This document shows positions 11,093 through 23,165 of a stretch of DNA of 64,000 nucleotides, piece after piece. Position numbers and translations under genes: made by a program. The stretch is taken from assembly GCA_032718565.1 (NCBI GenBank), contig JAVGVS010000235.1:248001-312000 (forward strand), in the 5' to 3' direction. This stretch comes from Distichodus sexfasciatus. Its lineage: Eukaryota > Chordata > Actinopteri > Characiformes > Distichodontidae. The first letter of the stretch is position 1. Each line of letters opens with the position of its first letter. The notes beneath the pieces were generated by a model. It did no database searches and was not told where the DNA came from. It saw nothing but the letters and a program-made list of their open reading frames with translations.

Positions 11093-11138
<46 letters not shown>
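11083..11138. repeat. (GT)n-(GA)n microsatellite
   Basis: Compound dinucleotide run; a separate short CT run follows at 11210-11245. Confidence 0.9.
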
Positions 11139-11139
<1 letters not shown>

Positions 11140-11639
11140 TGTGATGTGGTAAGGAACTGAGACAAACAGCTGAATAAGCCTGCAGCCTCCCTTGACCTAC
11201 TTTTTCTTTCTTCCTCTTCCTCTTCCTCTCTCTCTCTCTCTCTTTTTAAACCCTCTCTTTAAACATGCACCTGAAGACACGAGTCTCACTTTCTTTACCG
11301 CCGTCTCTCGACTACAAGACCTTCACACAGATGAAGTCGTGTTCTTTTGGTTGCATGTTTGTTTATTCACCGCCTCCTAGGTGATTGACTTAACATTCAT
11401 CTGTAGCGCATTAGGGCTTGCACTGTGTAGTTTGGGATCAGACTGAATGCAGGGAAACTGGGGTGTGAGATTCCCTGCGTGAATTTATTTTTTTTAAATC
11501 TAGTCCTCTATATGCCACCATACATACGTTCTAAATACATTTTAATCACGTTGTCTCTTCGTGCATTTTTGCCCCGAGGATAATCTCTGATTTCTCACAT
11601 GCAAAATGTGGGCAAACATTCTTCTAAACTCCCAAATTA

Positions 11640-12010
11640 AGCGATCAGAAAAAAGCCAGTTTCTTAACGATCTTCCCTGCTGTAGCTGTTCGGACTTTGA
11701 AGGGCTCCCCTAGTTTACATGGTGCTTATCAGAGTCAATAAGCTTTTTATGGCTTTTTAATTCGGCTTATGCGATTAAAACTTGCTCTAATGTGATTAAC
11801 ACGTTACGCACATCACAACGCACAGCCGCACTATTTGCATGAAGTGTTGGGGGACGCCAGAGATATTAGCATGCATATGTTGGCCTACATTTAATTGGTA
11901 GAGGTCAGTGTTATCCAGCGCACGCTAAAGCAATTCCTCATGGGTCGCTTCCTGGCTTCCTGGGTAAATGGGGCCCCTCGAAATGAATTATGCAAATCGA
12001 GGAACTTTAT
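11640..12010. promoter_or_regulatory. Candidate conserved non-coding element with two octamer motifs
   Basis: High-complexity, repeat-free block with POU octamers in opposite orientations: ATTTGCAT (11833-11840) and ATGCAAAT (11990-11997). It also has several TAAT homeodomain cores and a CCTCATGGGTCG block. It is non-coding in all frames. An enhancer is an inference from motif content only. Confidence 0.35.
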
Positions 12011-12436
12011 AGTGCAAACAAAAAAGTATGTTTTTGTGTTAAGCTGTACTGTGGCAAAAACAATTGATTAACTAAGTAAACATGTTACATTTGATTGCTG
12101 TACTGTTTTTGGTTCTTCTCCTGTTTGGGAGCCTAAGGTGCCAAACAGGAACCAAAAAGTGGAGCCAGTAACCTGCAGATTGGTCCAAAATGGAAGCATC
12201 AGTTGAGCATGATGTGGTTAGTGTTTTCTAGACATGTTTGCTCTGCAAAACACCAACCACCTGTTTGCTACTATAATGAGAAATCTGCTGGAATATTTCT
12301 CAAAGTTCCCAAATCTTACCTCTTTTGTGGAATAGTTTGCAGCTGTGTTTGGTCCTGTACAACAGTACCTTACAAGAAAAGTAGCAGTGGAAAAAGTCTC
12401 TTTCCTGTGTTGTCCTGCAATAACAATAGAAGAGTG

Positions 12437-12530
12437 AACACCACAGCAAAGCACACAGTGCACCATAACGAAATTTCACTTGCCACTGCATTTGACCCAT
12501 CAGTGAAGGAGCAGTGGGCAGCTGACATGG
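12437..12530 (-). repeat. tRNA-derived SINE family A, 3' fragment
   Basis: Inverted fragment: 'agtgcaccat aacgaaattt' and 'gaaggagcag tgggcagctg' are the reverse complement of the 3' part of the copy at 17160-17396. It underlies the middle of the longest local open frame (12203-12682), so that frame is not a gene. Confidence 0.75.
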
Positions 12531-12689
12531 GCATATTGCGCTGTAAACAACATTTGACACCAGAAGAAATGTCACATTCATCCTTCGTGGTGAACGGGAA
12601 GACGATGGTATGCAGAATTGAGCAGGTTATCAGAAAAGAAATCGTTGGCACCATTAACAAGAAATTGGGTTGTCACAAGTAATTACTGC

Positions 12690-13840
12690 CATCATAGGTT
12701 TTAGAAATCATTATTTTCTTGAGAAACCAGCTTGAAAGTCCTGGTTGTAGACCTCTGAAGCCAAGAGGCCTCCTTGTTTTTTATTTCCAAGTTCATTTCC
12801 GGTTCCTACAGATGTCGTTGGAATGCCTTCATGTCTTCTATCAGTTTGTGGGAATCTTGGCCATATATTTAATGACACATAGCATGAAGTTTGGGTTTCC
12901 TGCATTTTAAATGTAGTTTTTTTCCAAATTCAGCGGTTCAGAGAGTCAGTAACAGAAGACAGAGTTTAACAGAGAGCCATTCAGCATGCGTCTGGCAGGT
13001 TCAGCTGTCCTAATCCTTCAACCTGATCATGAAAAGATCCCTTGGCAGGAAGCGAACGTTGAAAACATCATTCAAACTCCAACCTCAACGTGTCCCCTGC
13101 TGTTAAGGCTGTTTCCCATTAATTTTTCACATCTATAAAATGGTGTATCCCCTGAGCCGGCCAAGCAGACCATTTTCTAAAAGGTCTTGGTCTCACTCAA
13201 GTGTTGAAAGCCAAGTGCTGAAAATGTTTCTTTCACAAAAAAACCCAAATGGCTATTTCCTAAAGGGACAAACTGTAAAATATCAGTACATGCTATTAAA
13301 AGCCCAGAGTTTGCTGGTCAAAGCTAGATTGGATTTCTGGACAAACTGATCAAGCATTTTTAAAACACATCTCAAGATGGTTTGTTGAGTCTTGCACCAA
13401 ATTCACTTTGAAGGTATAAGACCACTACTCTTTACTTCTGTTTATTACTAACCAACATAGCACTAAGGTGAACATGTTCACAAAATCCCAATCTACTCAG
13501 CCAAACTGTGGAAGTTGTCAAGTGTGTTCATTGGCTAGAAGTCCTTCTGTGTCAATGGCTGGTAAGGACTTCTGGCTAACGACTATGTTTAAAACAGGAC
13601 TTCCACTTGAATTTGCCTATAACTGGACACTGAACACTAGGATTGTCCTATATAAATAAAACAGGATTGATTGGTTTGCAGTTCTTGATCTAAAGTCTTG
13701 GTTGAAAGTTGCTAGCATGATTTTCCACCCAATGGTGGTAGTTATATAGGTAGGAAAGACTCCAAACCGTGACCGCTTAGTTCATAATTGTATATCCTAA
13801 TACTCAATCATAACCAACAATTGATTTAGAAGGTTATGTC
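12690..13840. other. Intergenic, unclassified
   Basis: No frame over 70 codons and no recognised repeat. Confidence 0.5.
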
Positions 13841-13841
13841 A

Positions 13842-13935
13842 AGATTCAAGATTCTTCGTTTGTCACAATACATATATAAAAGTACAACATGTAATTAAAT
13901 GTACCCAATACGCCCAATGTAATCAGTCATCATTA
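13842..13935 (+). repeat. Dispersed 'CAAGATTCTT..TTGTCAC' repeat, copy
   Basis: Begins 'caagattcaa gattcttcgt' then TTGTCACA and 'gtacaacatg', matching copies at 63803-63890 (+) and 48425-48520 (-). A truncated retroelement family common in fish; class not determined. Confidence 0.6.
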
Positions 13936-14029
13936 AAAAACTAGATGGGTATAATATCAAGTATAGGTTTAAAAATTGGTACACAAGCTTATTTCACTAG
14001 AACCGTACAGACCATCACAACCATCATTG

Positions 14030-14775
14030 TTCTTTCTGGCAGTGTCATAGCACATGCGAGCAGTAATTTCTGAGCTTTGCCATAGCCAATATGCTCAGAT
14101 AACCAAAATGAGCCATAACTGAGTGCACTATGTAGCTTTCCGGAAGCTACTGAACCAAGATCTGAAAGACTGGGGCAAGTTTCCACTGTAATAGGAGGCA
14201 TCTCAGCTCAAGTCAAAGACCATACTGTCAGTGATCTGGTTAGTATATGGCAGAGATGCTAACTGTTAGCCATTAGCCCTTGTAGTGTGGTGGTTAACCC
14301 AAACGCGGATGGTAGCGGGAGTAGGTAGGATAGCCACGCGATTTCATCTAAACACTCTCTCACACAAAGAGCAAGAATTCCCACAAGAAACCACGTTCTA
14401 ACAAACACACACTCAATCGAGGAGCTAACCAAATAACTGGAGTACTCGCAGTTGAAGCTGAACTGAATCAGTGTTGGGCTGGTGACTCAATGACTGAACA
14501 ATGCCCCACAAGGAATCGACTCCTTTTATACTCCCCGAACCACGACCGACCACCCCCGGGTCCTAGTGCCGGTCGCAGGATGCAGCGCGCGTGACACAGA
14601 CTCAGGGAAGTCACAATTCCTGACATTAGCCATTGCCAATTCCAATGCCCTTAGACAATCAAACTATACCATAACTGAGTCTGGCCTTTCATTGCTATGC
14701 CAATATATGACCAACTGGGGTAAGTTTCCTCAGTCATTGGCGGCATCTCAGCTAGCTTCAAAGTCATGGTGGTAG
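14030..14775. repeat. Two related repeat segments flanking a possible solo LTR
   Basis: 14050-14215 and 14630-14775 share blocks such as CCATAACTGAGT, 'actgggg(c/t)aagtttcc' and GGCATCTCAGCT, so they are diverged copies. Between them, about 14283-14628 begins TGTAGTGTGG and ends CCTGACA and contains a TATA-like CTTTTATACTCC, as a solo LTR might. No clean target duplication is visible, so the LTR call is weak. Confidence 0.35.
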
Positions 14776-14814
14776 CCTATAGAGCTGTAATATTAGGTTC
14801 CTTTTTAGGATTTG

Positions 14815-15545
14815 TCTCCCTCTGAGTCACTCACTAAACTGATCTGGGTATGCGAGTCACTTGAGTCTCTTGAGTCAGTATTGCCAAATTGCCAGGTGAA
14901 TCGTTTGTTTTTCATAGAAGAACATATACGTGGCTTGTGATGAGAATGAATGCACTTCCAAATAAATGACAAAGTATCAAGACAAGGCTAAGTGGCAAAT
15001 ATATATTTTCAAGTGACACTAGATGAAGTTCTGTGGTCATGTGAGTGCTTCAGATTCGGCTGTATGTTAACTGACAGATTCACTCATGACTGTATGCGCT
15101 TCAAGGAACGCTAACCCGCCTGTGTGAGTGATTCTGATTCGGCTGCATGTTTCCGGCTGTAGAGGAAGTTAACTGACAGATCCACTCATGAGTGTGTCTG
15201 CTTGGCGCCGCGCTACTGATTCAACTGACACGAGTCCTGTAGTCTACAAAAAGGATTCAACTCTGTAGGAAGTTCTTAGGATCCATCTTTTGACTGTGGT
15301 GGTCCAAACGAACTGTGAGTTATGACATTTTTAGCAGCTATACTTGATACTATGGCTGTATTGATCTTGTAATGAGTTTGAAATTATTATAATAGGTATG
15401 TATGTGATGGGGTTTATATTCTAGTCATGGTGTAGTTAGGACTCAATGGATGCGGGTTAATGGAGACCTCAGATTTGTGACTCGTGAAATAGTATTTAAT
15501 GGATCTGAGTGATTCACCCGGGTGAGTCATGATTCGCTCGGCTCT
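14815..15545. repeat. GAGTCA-rich repeat element
   Basis: Repeated GAGTCA/TGACTC-like strings near both ends (CTGAGTCACTCACT, TTGAGTCAGT, GTGAGTCATGATTCG). An internal ~90-bp tandem duplication (15040-15225) carries 'aactgacaga' with 'ccactcatga' or 'tcactcatga'. It resembles a degraded non-autonomous DNA element; boundaries are uncertain. Confidence 0.35.
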
Positions 15546-15859
15546 AGTAGCCTCCAGTACATTCTTAGTTGAACTGCCAATTGACAATCCTCTATATGCT
15601 AACTTTGACTATCTGACATGCTAAGTAACATTCATAGGTTTAGTTTTGTGTAGTGTGTTTTGAGACTACAAACAATATCCGCTGCTGGTATTCATGTGTT
15701 GTGCTGTGCCAAAAATCGTTTTCAGCCTTGGGTGTGAAGTCTCGAACCCTGCATGGTTTCATCTGCTTTATGGGATTTTAAGTAAGACGTTGCACGATTC
15801 GAGATGACTTTCACGAGACAATTACAGTGCTATCCGTATCAATCCTGTAACAAATCTGT

Positions 15860-16010
15860 GATGAAGAGTCCCGCAAGCAGCATTAGTGGCCCTTTATTTA
15901 CTGCCACGGTCTGTTAGCGGATAATTAAGTCAGGGCATTAGCGAGACATGTGATCTCTGAGTAAACACTGCAGCAAACCAGATCTGGAACAAGGGAAAGG
16001 ATCAGATGGA
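15860..16010. promoter_or_regulatory. Candidate conserved non-coding block
   Basis: High-complexity stretch with TTATTTACTGCC, GATAATTAAGTCAGG and GAGTAAACACTGCAG (forkhead- and homeodomain-like cores). No coding frame. Judged only by complexity and motifs. Confidence 0.25.
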
Positions 16011-16702
16011 GGAGAAGGAAAAGGAGCAACATCCGAGTCAGTGTGTCAGCAGAGCATCGTTAACATATCGACTGAAAACATCACATTGAGAATGAATAAT
16101 GGATAATGGACAGAGAGAGAGCACCTGCACTCTGAATAATGTTACACACTGAGCATTCAGGGCTTGACTTTCTCCACCCGACCATGAGGTGTGTGTTGTG
16201 TGTGTGTATGGGATCAAAAGTAGGTCACATCACTTTGCTCTCCAAACCAATTCTATGCTGCACTGCTGCATGTGCCTTCCATACGTAGGAGATAAAAAGC
16301 CAAATCGGAGCTGACAGGACACCTCTCTTCCCTCTCTTTCCTTCTCTACACACACACACACACACTGTCTGTAAAGATCTTTTATATCAGAGTGACATTC
16401 ACCATTTATACTCTACAGGAAGCCAGTGATCGTCTAACCAGAAGATGGGGTTTCTTTACTCTCTTTCTACATAAAACATTCTGGTCATACAAGACACGTT
16501 TTTGTTGTATTTTATGACATTCAATGGTGACTAAAAGAGATTTTCAAGTTGGTTTTGGTGACCAAACAGCTTAAGATGTCTTGGACACCTGTCCAGCATC
16601 AATCTATGTCATGGAAGCTCCTCCACACCACAAGAGGGCACGGTTTTCCAGCTGCTCATGTAACCAAACATTTATTGTTTGGTTTTTCAGTTTTGTTTAA
16701 CT

Positions 16703-16866
16703 GGGGCAGTTGGTAGTGTAATGGTTAGGGAATGGGAAGGTCGCCGGTTCAAGGCCCAGACCTTTAAAGGTACCACTGTGGTACTCAAGAGCAAGGTCCC
16801 AAGCAGTGATCCCCGGGTGTTGCCAAAGTTGCCCACTGCATCTTCACAAATGGGTCAAATGTTCTG
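16703..16866 (+). repeat. tRNA-derived SINE family A
   Basis: GGGGCAGTTGGTAGTGTAATGG head (A-box-like), B-box-like GGTTCAAGGCC, then the family body 'aaaggtacca ctgtggtact' and GGGTCAAATG. The A and B boxes are internal Pol III promoter elements. Confidence 0.8.
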
Positions 16867-17159
16867 TCTCTTTCATTTAGGCTCACGCTCATCTAAAAGG
16901 GATCTGCTTCTCCTAAGGTTGCCACCTAGGTCTGACAAAAAAACCTAGACATTTTACCAACCCACCAACTTCATGCATCTGACCTATACCAGTCAGTGTC
17001 CCGGCAGAGTGAATTTTTCTCCTGAGACAGACCTTTAAAAAATAAGGACAATCCCGGTAAAACCGGAACAGGTGGGCAACCCTCACTTCACCTCCTCTTG
17101 TTCAGGTTCATCTTCGGTTTTGAGGTTGTCAAAAGACAGTATTTACTTTTCATATGCTT

Positions 17160-17396
17160 GGGGCAGTTGGTGGTGTATCAGTAGGGTGTTTGCCTCATGA
17201 TCAGAAGGTCGCAGGTTCGAATCGGACCAGTAAACTTACCACTGAGGTACTCATGAGCAAGGAACCGTCCCCAAGCACTGCTGCCCATGTCAGCTGCCCA
17301 CTGCTCCTTCACAGATGGGTCAGATGCAATGGTCACATTTCATTGTGGTTCACTGTGCTGTGGTGTGTTCACAATGACAAATAATCACACACTTTC
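17160..17396 (+). repeat. tRNA-derived SINE family A, near full length
   Basis: Best-preserved copy. Head GGGCAGTTGGTGGTGTATCA, B box GGTTCGAATC at 17214-17223, body TTACCACTGAGGTACTCATG, CTGCCCACTGCTCC, and tail TTCACAATGACAAATAATCA. Related copies: 12437, 16703, 27598, 28378, 30592, 49676, 53935, 54536. Confidence 0.85.
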
Positions 17397-18067
17397 AGTT
17401 TTTGTTTTGTGGATTGTCCTCTGGACTCTGGATTTCTGGATTTGTTCATTAAATTCCACACTTAGATCCTACTACAATTTTTGTGTGGGAATTCTCTTAG
17501 AACTGCTTCTAGTTCATATTGTTCTAGGCCTGTCCTTGGTGGTCTTTTCAGCAGAGCTGGATACTTACGGTTGGATCTCTAAATTCACAACTTGGTGAGA
17601 CTTTGAGAATTGATGTTCCATCTCCGGTAGAACATGACTCCTAGCCAGAATTCTCAATCGGCAACCTCGCAAGGACACTCGTTATTTAAGAGTTAAATCA
17701 AATTCACTTTGAAACCACATGATATGGATTTGTCCCAACCTAATTGGATCATGTTTGCTGTTGTTTTCACCATAATTCTCTTTATTGAATCAGTCATGTG
17801 TTCTTTGCCGTGAACCCTTTGCTTGTCTATGACATAAAAAGCATTAAAATCTTGTTTCTCTTCTCTGCACCTGGGTTTCCCATCCAGAACATAACATGCC
17901 GGCGCTGATAAAATTTTGACATCTGGTTGGTGAATAAAATTTTGCCTCCCGACTGTCAATGGCTCCTCAATGTGACTGTAAGAAAGGTTCTTTCTCCAGC
18001 TGCTGCTTCTTTTCCCGATTAGGCTGCTGACTCATCAGCTATAGTGAGAACTCTGAATGAAGAGAAA

Positions 18068-18080
18068 GAAAAATGAGAGA

Positions 18081-18120
<40 letters not shown>
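18068..18120. repeat. (GA)n microsatellite
   Basis: Near-perfect GA run. 17400-18060 before it shows no gene. Confidence 0.9.
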
Positions 18121-18593
18121 CTGGAGCTTGGATCTGGAAAAAAGGGAGAGGGGGCGAGGGACTCAAGGTGGGAAGCATGAAAAATGGCAGCAGGAGTTGA
18201 GCCCAGCTAAATTTAACCTCCGGAATATGGCAGAGGCGGTTTACGTAAGAGATGGAGAAGCTGGAAAATGAAAATCATGCCTCCATGAAGCAAATTATTG
18301 AATGGACGTTTTTGCTCAAGCTTTTATTAATGCACTATAATATTCCAAATCAAATTTGGACTAAGGTGGCTTTGCCAGATGCGTGTTCATCATGAGCCCG
18401 GTTGTCACTTTACAGGTGCAATGCCAACATTGTTTTTGCTGCTTGATGCTAAATGAAAACTTCTCATTTCTCATGACTTGTCTACAAGAGAAGTCTATCT
18501 GATTTAACATTATTTACTGTGATGTAAGAATTCTTGGCTAAAGTTCGAGAAAGGAGGCTTCACACTTAATTATTTCTGATATGATGCAGATGC

Positions 18594-18727
18594 CTGCGGT
18601 ATGTTGGCACCTGCCCAGGGTTGTTCCCCGCTTTGCACCCATAAGTTCCTGGGATAGGCTCCGGTCCCCCCACGACCCCAGTTGGGATTAAGCGGTTCAG
18701 ATATTGAATGAATGAATGAATGAATGA
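18594..18727 (+). repeat. SINE fragment with exact target duplication
   Basis: Body includes GATAGGCTCCGGTCCCCCCA and GATTAAGCGGTTCAGATA, ending in (GAAT)n, the typical 3' part of an abundant teleost SINE. It is flanked by an exact 13-bp direct repeat ATGATGCAGATGC (18581-18593 and 18728-18740), the sign of LINE-driven insertion of a 5'-truncated copy. Confidence 0.85.
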
Positions 18728-18740
18728 ATGATGCAGATGC

Positions 18741-19590
18741 ACTTCCATAAAAAACACCCCAATCCAAGAATTATTCATTATATCTAGTCATTCCATCATT
18801 TATTTAAAAATCCTTTTGCAAAATGTATTACAGATAAGAATGCAAATTATTGTAATACATACCACAGAAAAGGAAAGTATTGCAATACACTGTATACCAC
18901 AGAAAATATCATAAAAATATTGTGACGCAAAATATTGCCTTGACATTAGATGCTGGATGCTATTTGGATATGTTACAGTCAGTTTTCATATCAGTTACAC
19001 ACTTCATATCACATATTCATGTAATCACCGCCAAGGTCACTTGAATTTCAATGCATTATATTATTGTTATCAGCACAGTTGCTTATAATAATTGTTTAAA
19101 GTTGATTGTTGCACCCCATTGCATAAAGGGGCTTTAATTTAAGGGAATCCCACTGACCTTCATTCCCTTATGCCGTATTTGTGCATTTGAGTGGATTGCT
19201 CCTTTTGAATATGCATTAAAATAATAGAAGAACAGAAACCCAAGGCATGCAGAGGGGATTTAAGGGGGTGAATGTTTGCATTAAGGTGTACTTTAATCAC
19301 ACACATGCCTACGTGTGATTTCAATTTAATCTGGCTTTCGTTGCTTATGGGAGGCGACTTGAAGTGCTTTGACCCCGAAATTGCAGTTTTAATCTCTTCT
19401 CGCCTGTAACCTTTAGGATTTCTCTTTAATGACATTGCATAGAAAAGGCCCTTTGCACGTTGTTTTTATTGCAGCCCTGGTCATGAACCAAATCACGGGC
19501 TGGGGAAACAGCTCAAAAGTCGGGAGCTTCCTTGTGGTCAGAGTGCATTTTTTCCGCAACAAACCTCTAGTGTTCTCAACTTCCTGTGCT
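18741..19590. other. Intergenic, nothing recognised
   Basis: AT-rich. A 'tattgcaata'-rich patch at 18830-18930 looks like DNA-transposon debris. No exon. Confidence 0.5.
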
Positions 19591-19900
19591 TTCTCATTCT
19601 TCAGACTTCACCCAAACAATACAGGCCTCGTCTCCCATTCCGATCCCTCTGAACCACTGAATGAGATCATCGCTAATCAGAAGCTTGGCTTCCCTACGCA
19701 AGATCCCTCCGAACAATGGGGCGCTCTGGCAGCTCTCTCTCCCTCCTCGCTCTGCTTCCTGTGAATTAATAATGTCGTCTATTTCTGGCCCATGCAAGGA
19801 AACTGCAGGCGCTCGAAATAAGTCCTTTGCCATTTGAAGTGATGTGCAAAGAAGCAGCACGTATCTGGGTCCTTCACTGAGACATCTGTGCTTCTGGAGC
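19590..19900. promoter_or_regulatory. Candidate conserved non-coding block
   Basis: High-complexity sequence with overlapping open frames on both strands (up to 111 codons) but no protein family I recognise. Contains GCTAATCAGAAGC, GAATTAATAATG and GGAAACTGCAGGCGC. Either a regulatory element or an orphan exon; the former is more likely because both strands are open. Confidence 0.3.
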
Positions 19901-21039
19901 AATGCACTGAAATGAACTTTGGAATAATACGATTTACCTTTAGGGAATTTAACAGACTGTTATTTAGAGCAACTTAAATTCCCTAATTACAGGGAGCAAA
20001 AGGTTTTGCTCAATCAGTCCGATGGTGGTTTTAGACACTACCAAAATTTGAATCACTAACACAGGGTTTTAGTCGCATAGATCACTTCACCATCACTGGA
20101 TGGAAAAGTTTCATCTTAGTCTGTCAGAACTATTTAGTAGGAACAGAACAATTTATGGTGAACATTACCATCTACAACATTTACAAGTGCTCTTATCTTC
20201 AGTGTTGGGGAGTGACACCGCTAACTTTTTCAGTAGCTAATCAGCTGTAGTGTATCCAGTAGCTATCTTTTACAAATTCTAAATGCTAGAATGTTTAACT
20301 TTTGTTTTGCTATTGTTACAAAGACAGGTATTTTCAACTTGCAGCTGTTTCTGATTGGTGTTGAAATATGCAGAAGAAGCATCAGATAGGCAGTCACACT
20401 CATTGCATCACATTACCCTTGGCAGCTGTGAGGTGGAGTTGGAGGAGTCCAACTTGGCCAAGATGGAAGATGGATATTTATCAAAATGTATGACTCTGAA
20501 AGACAAAACTTCCAGAGCTTTCACATTTGATTGTAACTTATGCAAGCCAAAAACATTCTCTGCCTCGAAAAATGTACTTATAGTGATTTGACATTACCTT
20601 GTTAAAACATATACATTTTCTTTGAACATCATGCTTCACTTCTTTTATTTATTTACTTTAAAAGTATCCTGCTACACAAATATTACACATTACTGGATGA
20701 AATAGCTTGGAAGTAGTGAGCTATTTTTACTGTAGCTTGTAGTGTAACTAACTACTATATTAAAACAGCAGCTGTAACTGTAACAAGCAAGTAGCTTGTA
20801 GCTTGAAAAGATTGTAGACACATAGCTGCGTTCTTATTCAATTAAAGTGGTCTTTTCAACTTTGAGTGAGTAGAGAGGTGAAGCGTACCATTAATATCAG
20901 AAAAGAAACTGCAACAACGCAATGCAAAGGATTCAGTTTTACCATTCTTTATTCACTCAAATGCTAAAATGCAGAGCCAGCCTGCCAGTTATCTCATTAA
21001 ATGCTTGGTAGATGACGGAACAGAAAAATAAAGAGACCT

Positions 21040-21433
21040 GCAAAACACCAGCTGTAGTCTCAAAACTATGGTGGAAATGTGCATGGAAGCCTTGAGAAGC
21101 AATGCTTGTTGTATTTCGAAAGTAAATTTGGTTGCTTAGGTGGACGCTTAAGTGGTTTTTAAGCTTCTTGGTGAATGTTGGTTACTAAACAACCCATTCA
21201 TGGTGGAACTGCAACTCAAGTTCTCCAAATGACGCAAGGAATTTAGGAACTGAATTATAAGTCTGTCATTGTTTGATGAAACCAATAACACAGAACCATG
21301 GAAAACATCTGTATTCTCTTTTAGTCTACAGTGAACGTCTTTGTGTTTTCACTTCTGTTTTCACTTACCTGTTGGATTGGATTGCAATTGATTCCCAGCC
21401 TGAAATTGCAGCAACAGATTAATTGCTGGATTA

Positions 21434-21437
<4 letters not shown>
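21040..21437. repeat. Diverged ~400-bp duplicate, copy 1
   Basis: Shares an ordered series of blocks with 22818-23165: AAAACACCAG, GGTCTCA-like, 'aagttctcca aat', 'ttaggaactg', TTTTCACTTCTGTTTTC and 'attgcaa(t/c)tgattccca'. Same orientation, ~1.77 kb apart. Non-coding. Confidence 0.65.
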
Positions 21438-21543
<106 letters not shown>

Positions 21544-22817
21544 TTCTCGGACACACCAGATTTCATCATTGTACTGGACCAGAAAAAAGTGGCATTGCAC
21601 CATGTTTAAGGATTACAGACCCAATTGACTTTCCACTTGATATCAGATTGAGGTCAAGGGTTTCTTCATTAGAATTCACCTCTTATATTCGGATTTGGTC
21701 GTTGCAAAGCAGCTGTTTCGCCGCCCCAGCCGTGTAATTAATCCACAGCTTGGATTAAAGCACCAAGATGACTTCAAATCAAGACAATTAACTTGAAAAA
21801 ATCCAGTGTTCTATGTTAAGATGGGACAAAATGAAAAGCACATCCTTGATTCTGTTGCTTATCATTACTTTCATGGGAATGTCCTTTTCACCAGAAGAAG
21901 AAGAAGTAGTCATTAAAAGACATTCTCATGATGTGAGTTTGTGGTTTTTATGAGTGACAAATTGGTTTTATTTTGTCAGTGACCAGTCCATAAAGACCCA
22001 TGGTGACCAGCTAGTGCTTGAGTAATTATACTTTGTACTTGAACAGAGTAATATCAATAATCATAGCTTTCACTGTTGACTTAATAAATTATTTATTAAT
22101 GTACTTCAGCAACAGAAAAAAACTATTTTTCGTTTGGAAACTGATACTGAAAGGGTGAAATTGCTCTTGCTGGCTATTATGAATCTGATGGTGTAAAATC
22201 TTAAATCTCTACTATGTACAGCACACCCAAACATGTTCTGGTTACTCCAAGTCTATGTGGTGGTGATTTGGACCCCAGTCTGGTCCTTATCATTTTTAGA
22301 TTTAAAGAAATTTGAGAAATGTAATCATATCACAAAAACAAGCAAATAAAAGGACTTAACTTAATGACAGTATTTGCTATAATGGAAAAATACCAGAAAA
22401 ATACTTTAAATACTTAGTCTGATTAGTACTTTTACTCAAGTAGCATTCTAATGTGCAACTTTAAACTTTTACTTTTTAATATTAATAAACATTCATTAAT
22501 TAGTATTACGGTTTCACGTTCAATGCTGTTTTTCTCTTCAGTGTCTGAGTTAAGTTGGTTTTACACAAGCATTTCTTTCACACGATAGAGCAGATGTTTG
22601 TGTTTTAGGGTTTCCTTCATCATAAGACTCCTCACCAGAGAGCCTTCTGAGAATCACACTTCTCCATGGGACCATCAGTGACTCAGTGACTTCATAAACT
22701 CACGTGTTCCTCGCACAGGGGAAAAGGAGAATTTGCTCGTGTCAGTTTACGCTTGCAGCTGTGGAGAACAAGGCTGGAAAAAGAGAAGTTAAAAAATGGG
22801 ACCTCATATTTTTTTCC

Positions 22818-23165
22818 TTTGTAAAACACCAGGTACGGTCTCAATAATCAAGGCGGAAATCTGCTTGGAACTCATCAGAAATGTTGCTCATTGTCTTTCA
22901 CAGGAAATTGGATACTCGAGGGGATTTAAAGTAGGAAACCTGTTATATAGCAACTTGTGCAGGATTCATTGTGAAAATGCACATCAAGTTCTCCAAATCT
23001 CAGGTCACACAATATTTTAGGAACTGGATTAGGCTTCTGCCATGAACAATGTAAGGTAGTTCACTTTACATTTGCTTTTAATCTACAGGTGACTATTTTC
23101 ACTTCTGTTTTCTAGCTGCATTGAATTGCAACTGATTCCCATTCAACAATCTCGCTGATACTGCA
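22818..23165. repeat. Diverged ~400-bp duplicate, copy 2
   Basis: Partner of 21040-21437; see that entry for shared blocks. The order of blocks is kept, so a segmental duplication or two copies of one old repeat fits. Confidence 0.65.

Noticed and set aside
12203..12682. 159-codon + strand frame
   Set aside because: Its middle is an inverted SINE fragment (12437-12530), and no protein family is recognised.
14283..14628. Solo LTR of a retrovirus-like element
   Set aside because: TG...CA ends and a TATA-like string exist, but no matching target duplication, primer-binding site or internal region; kept only as a weak note.
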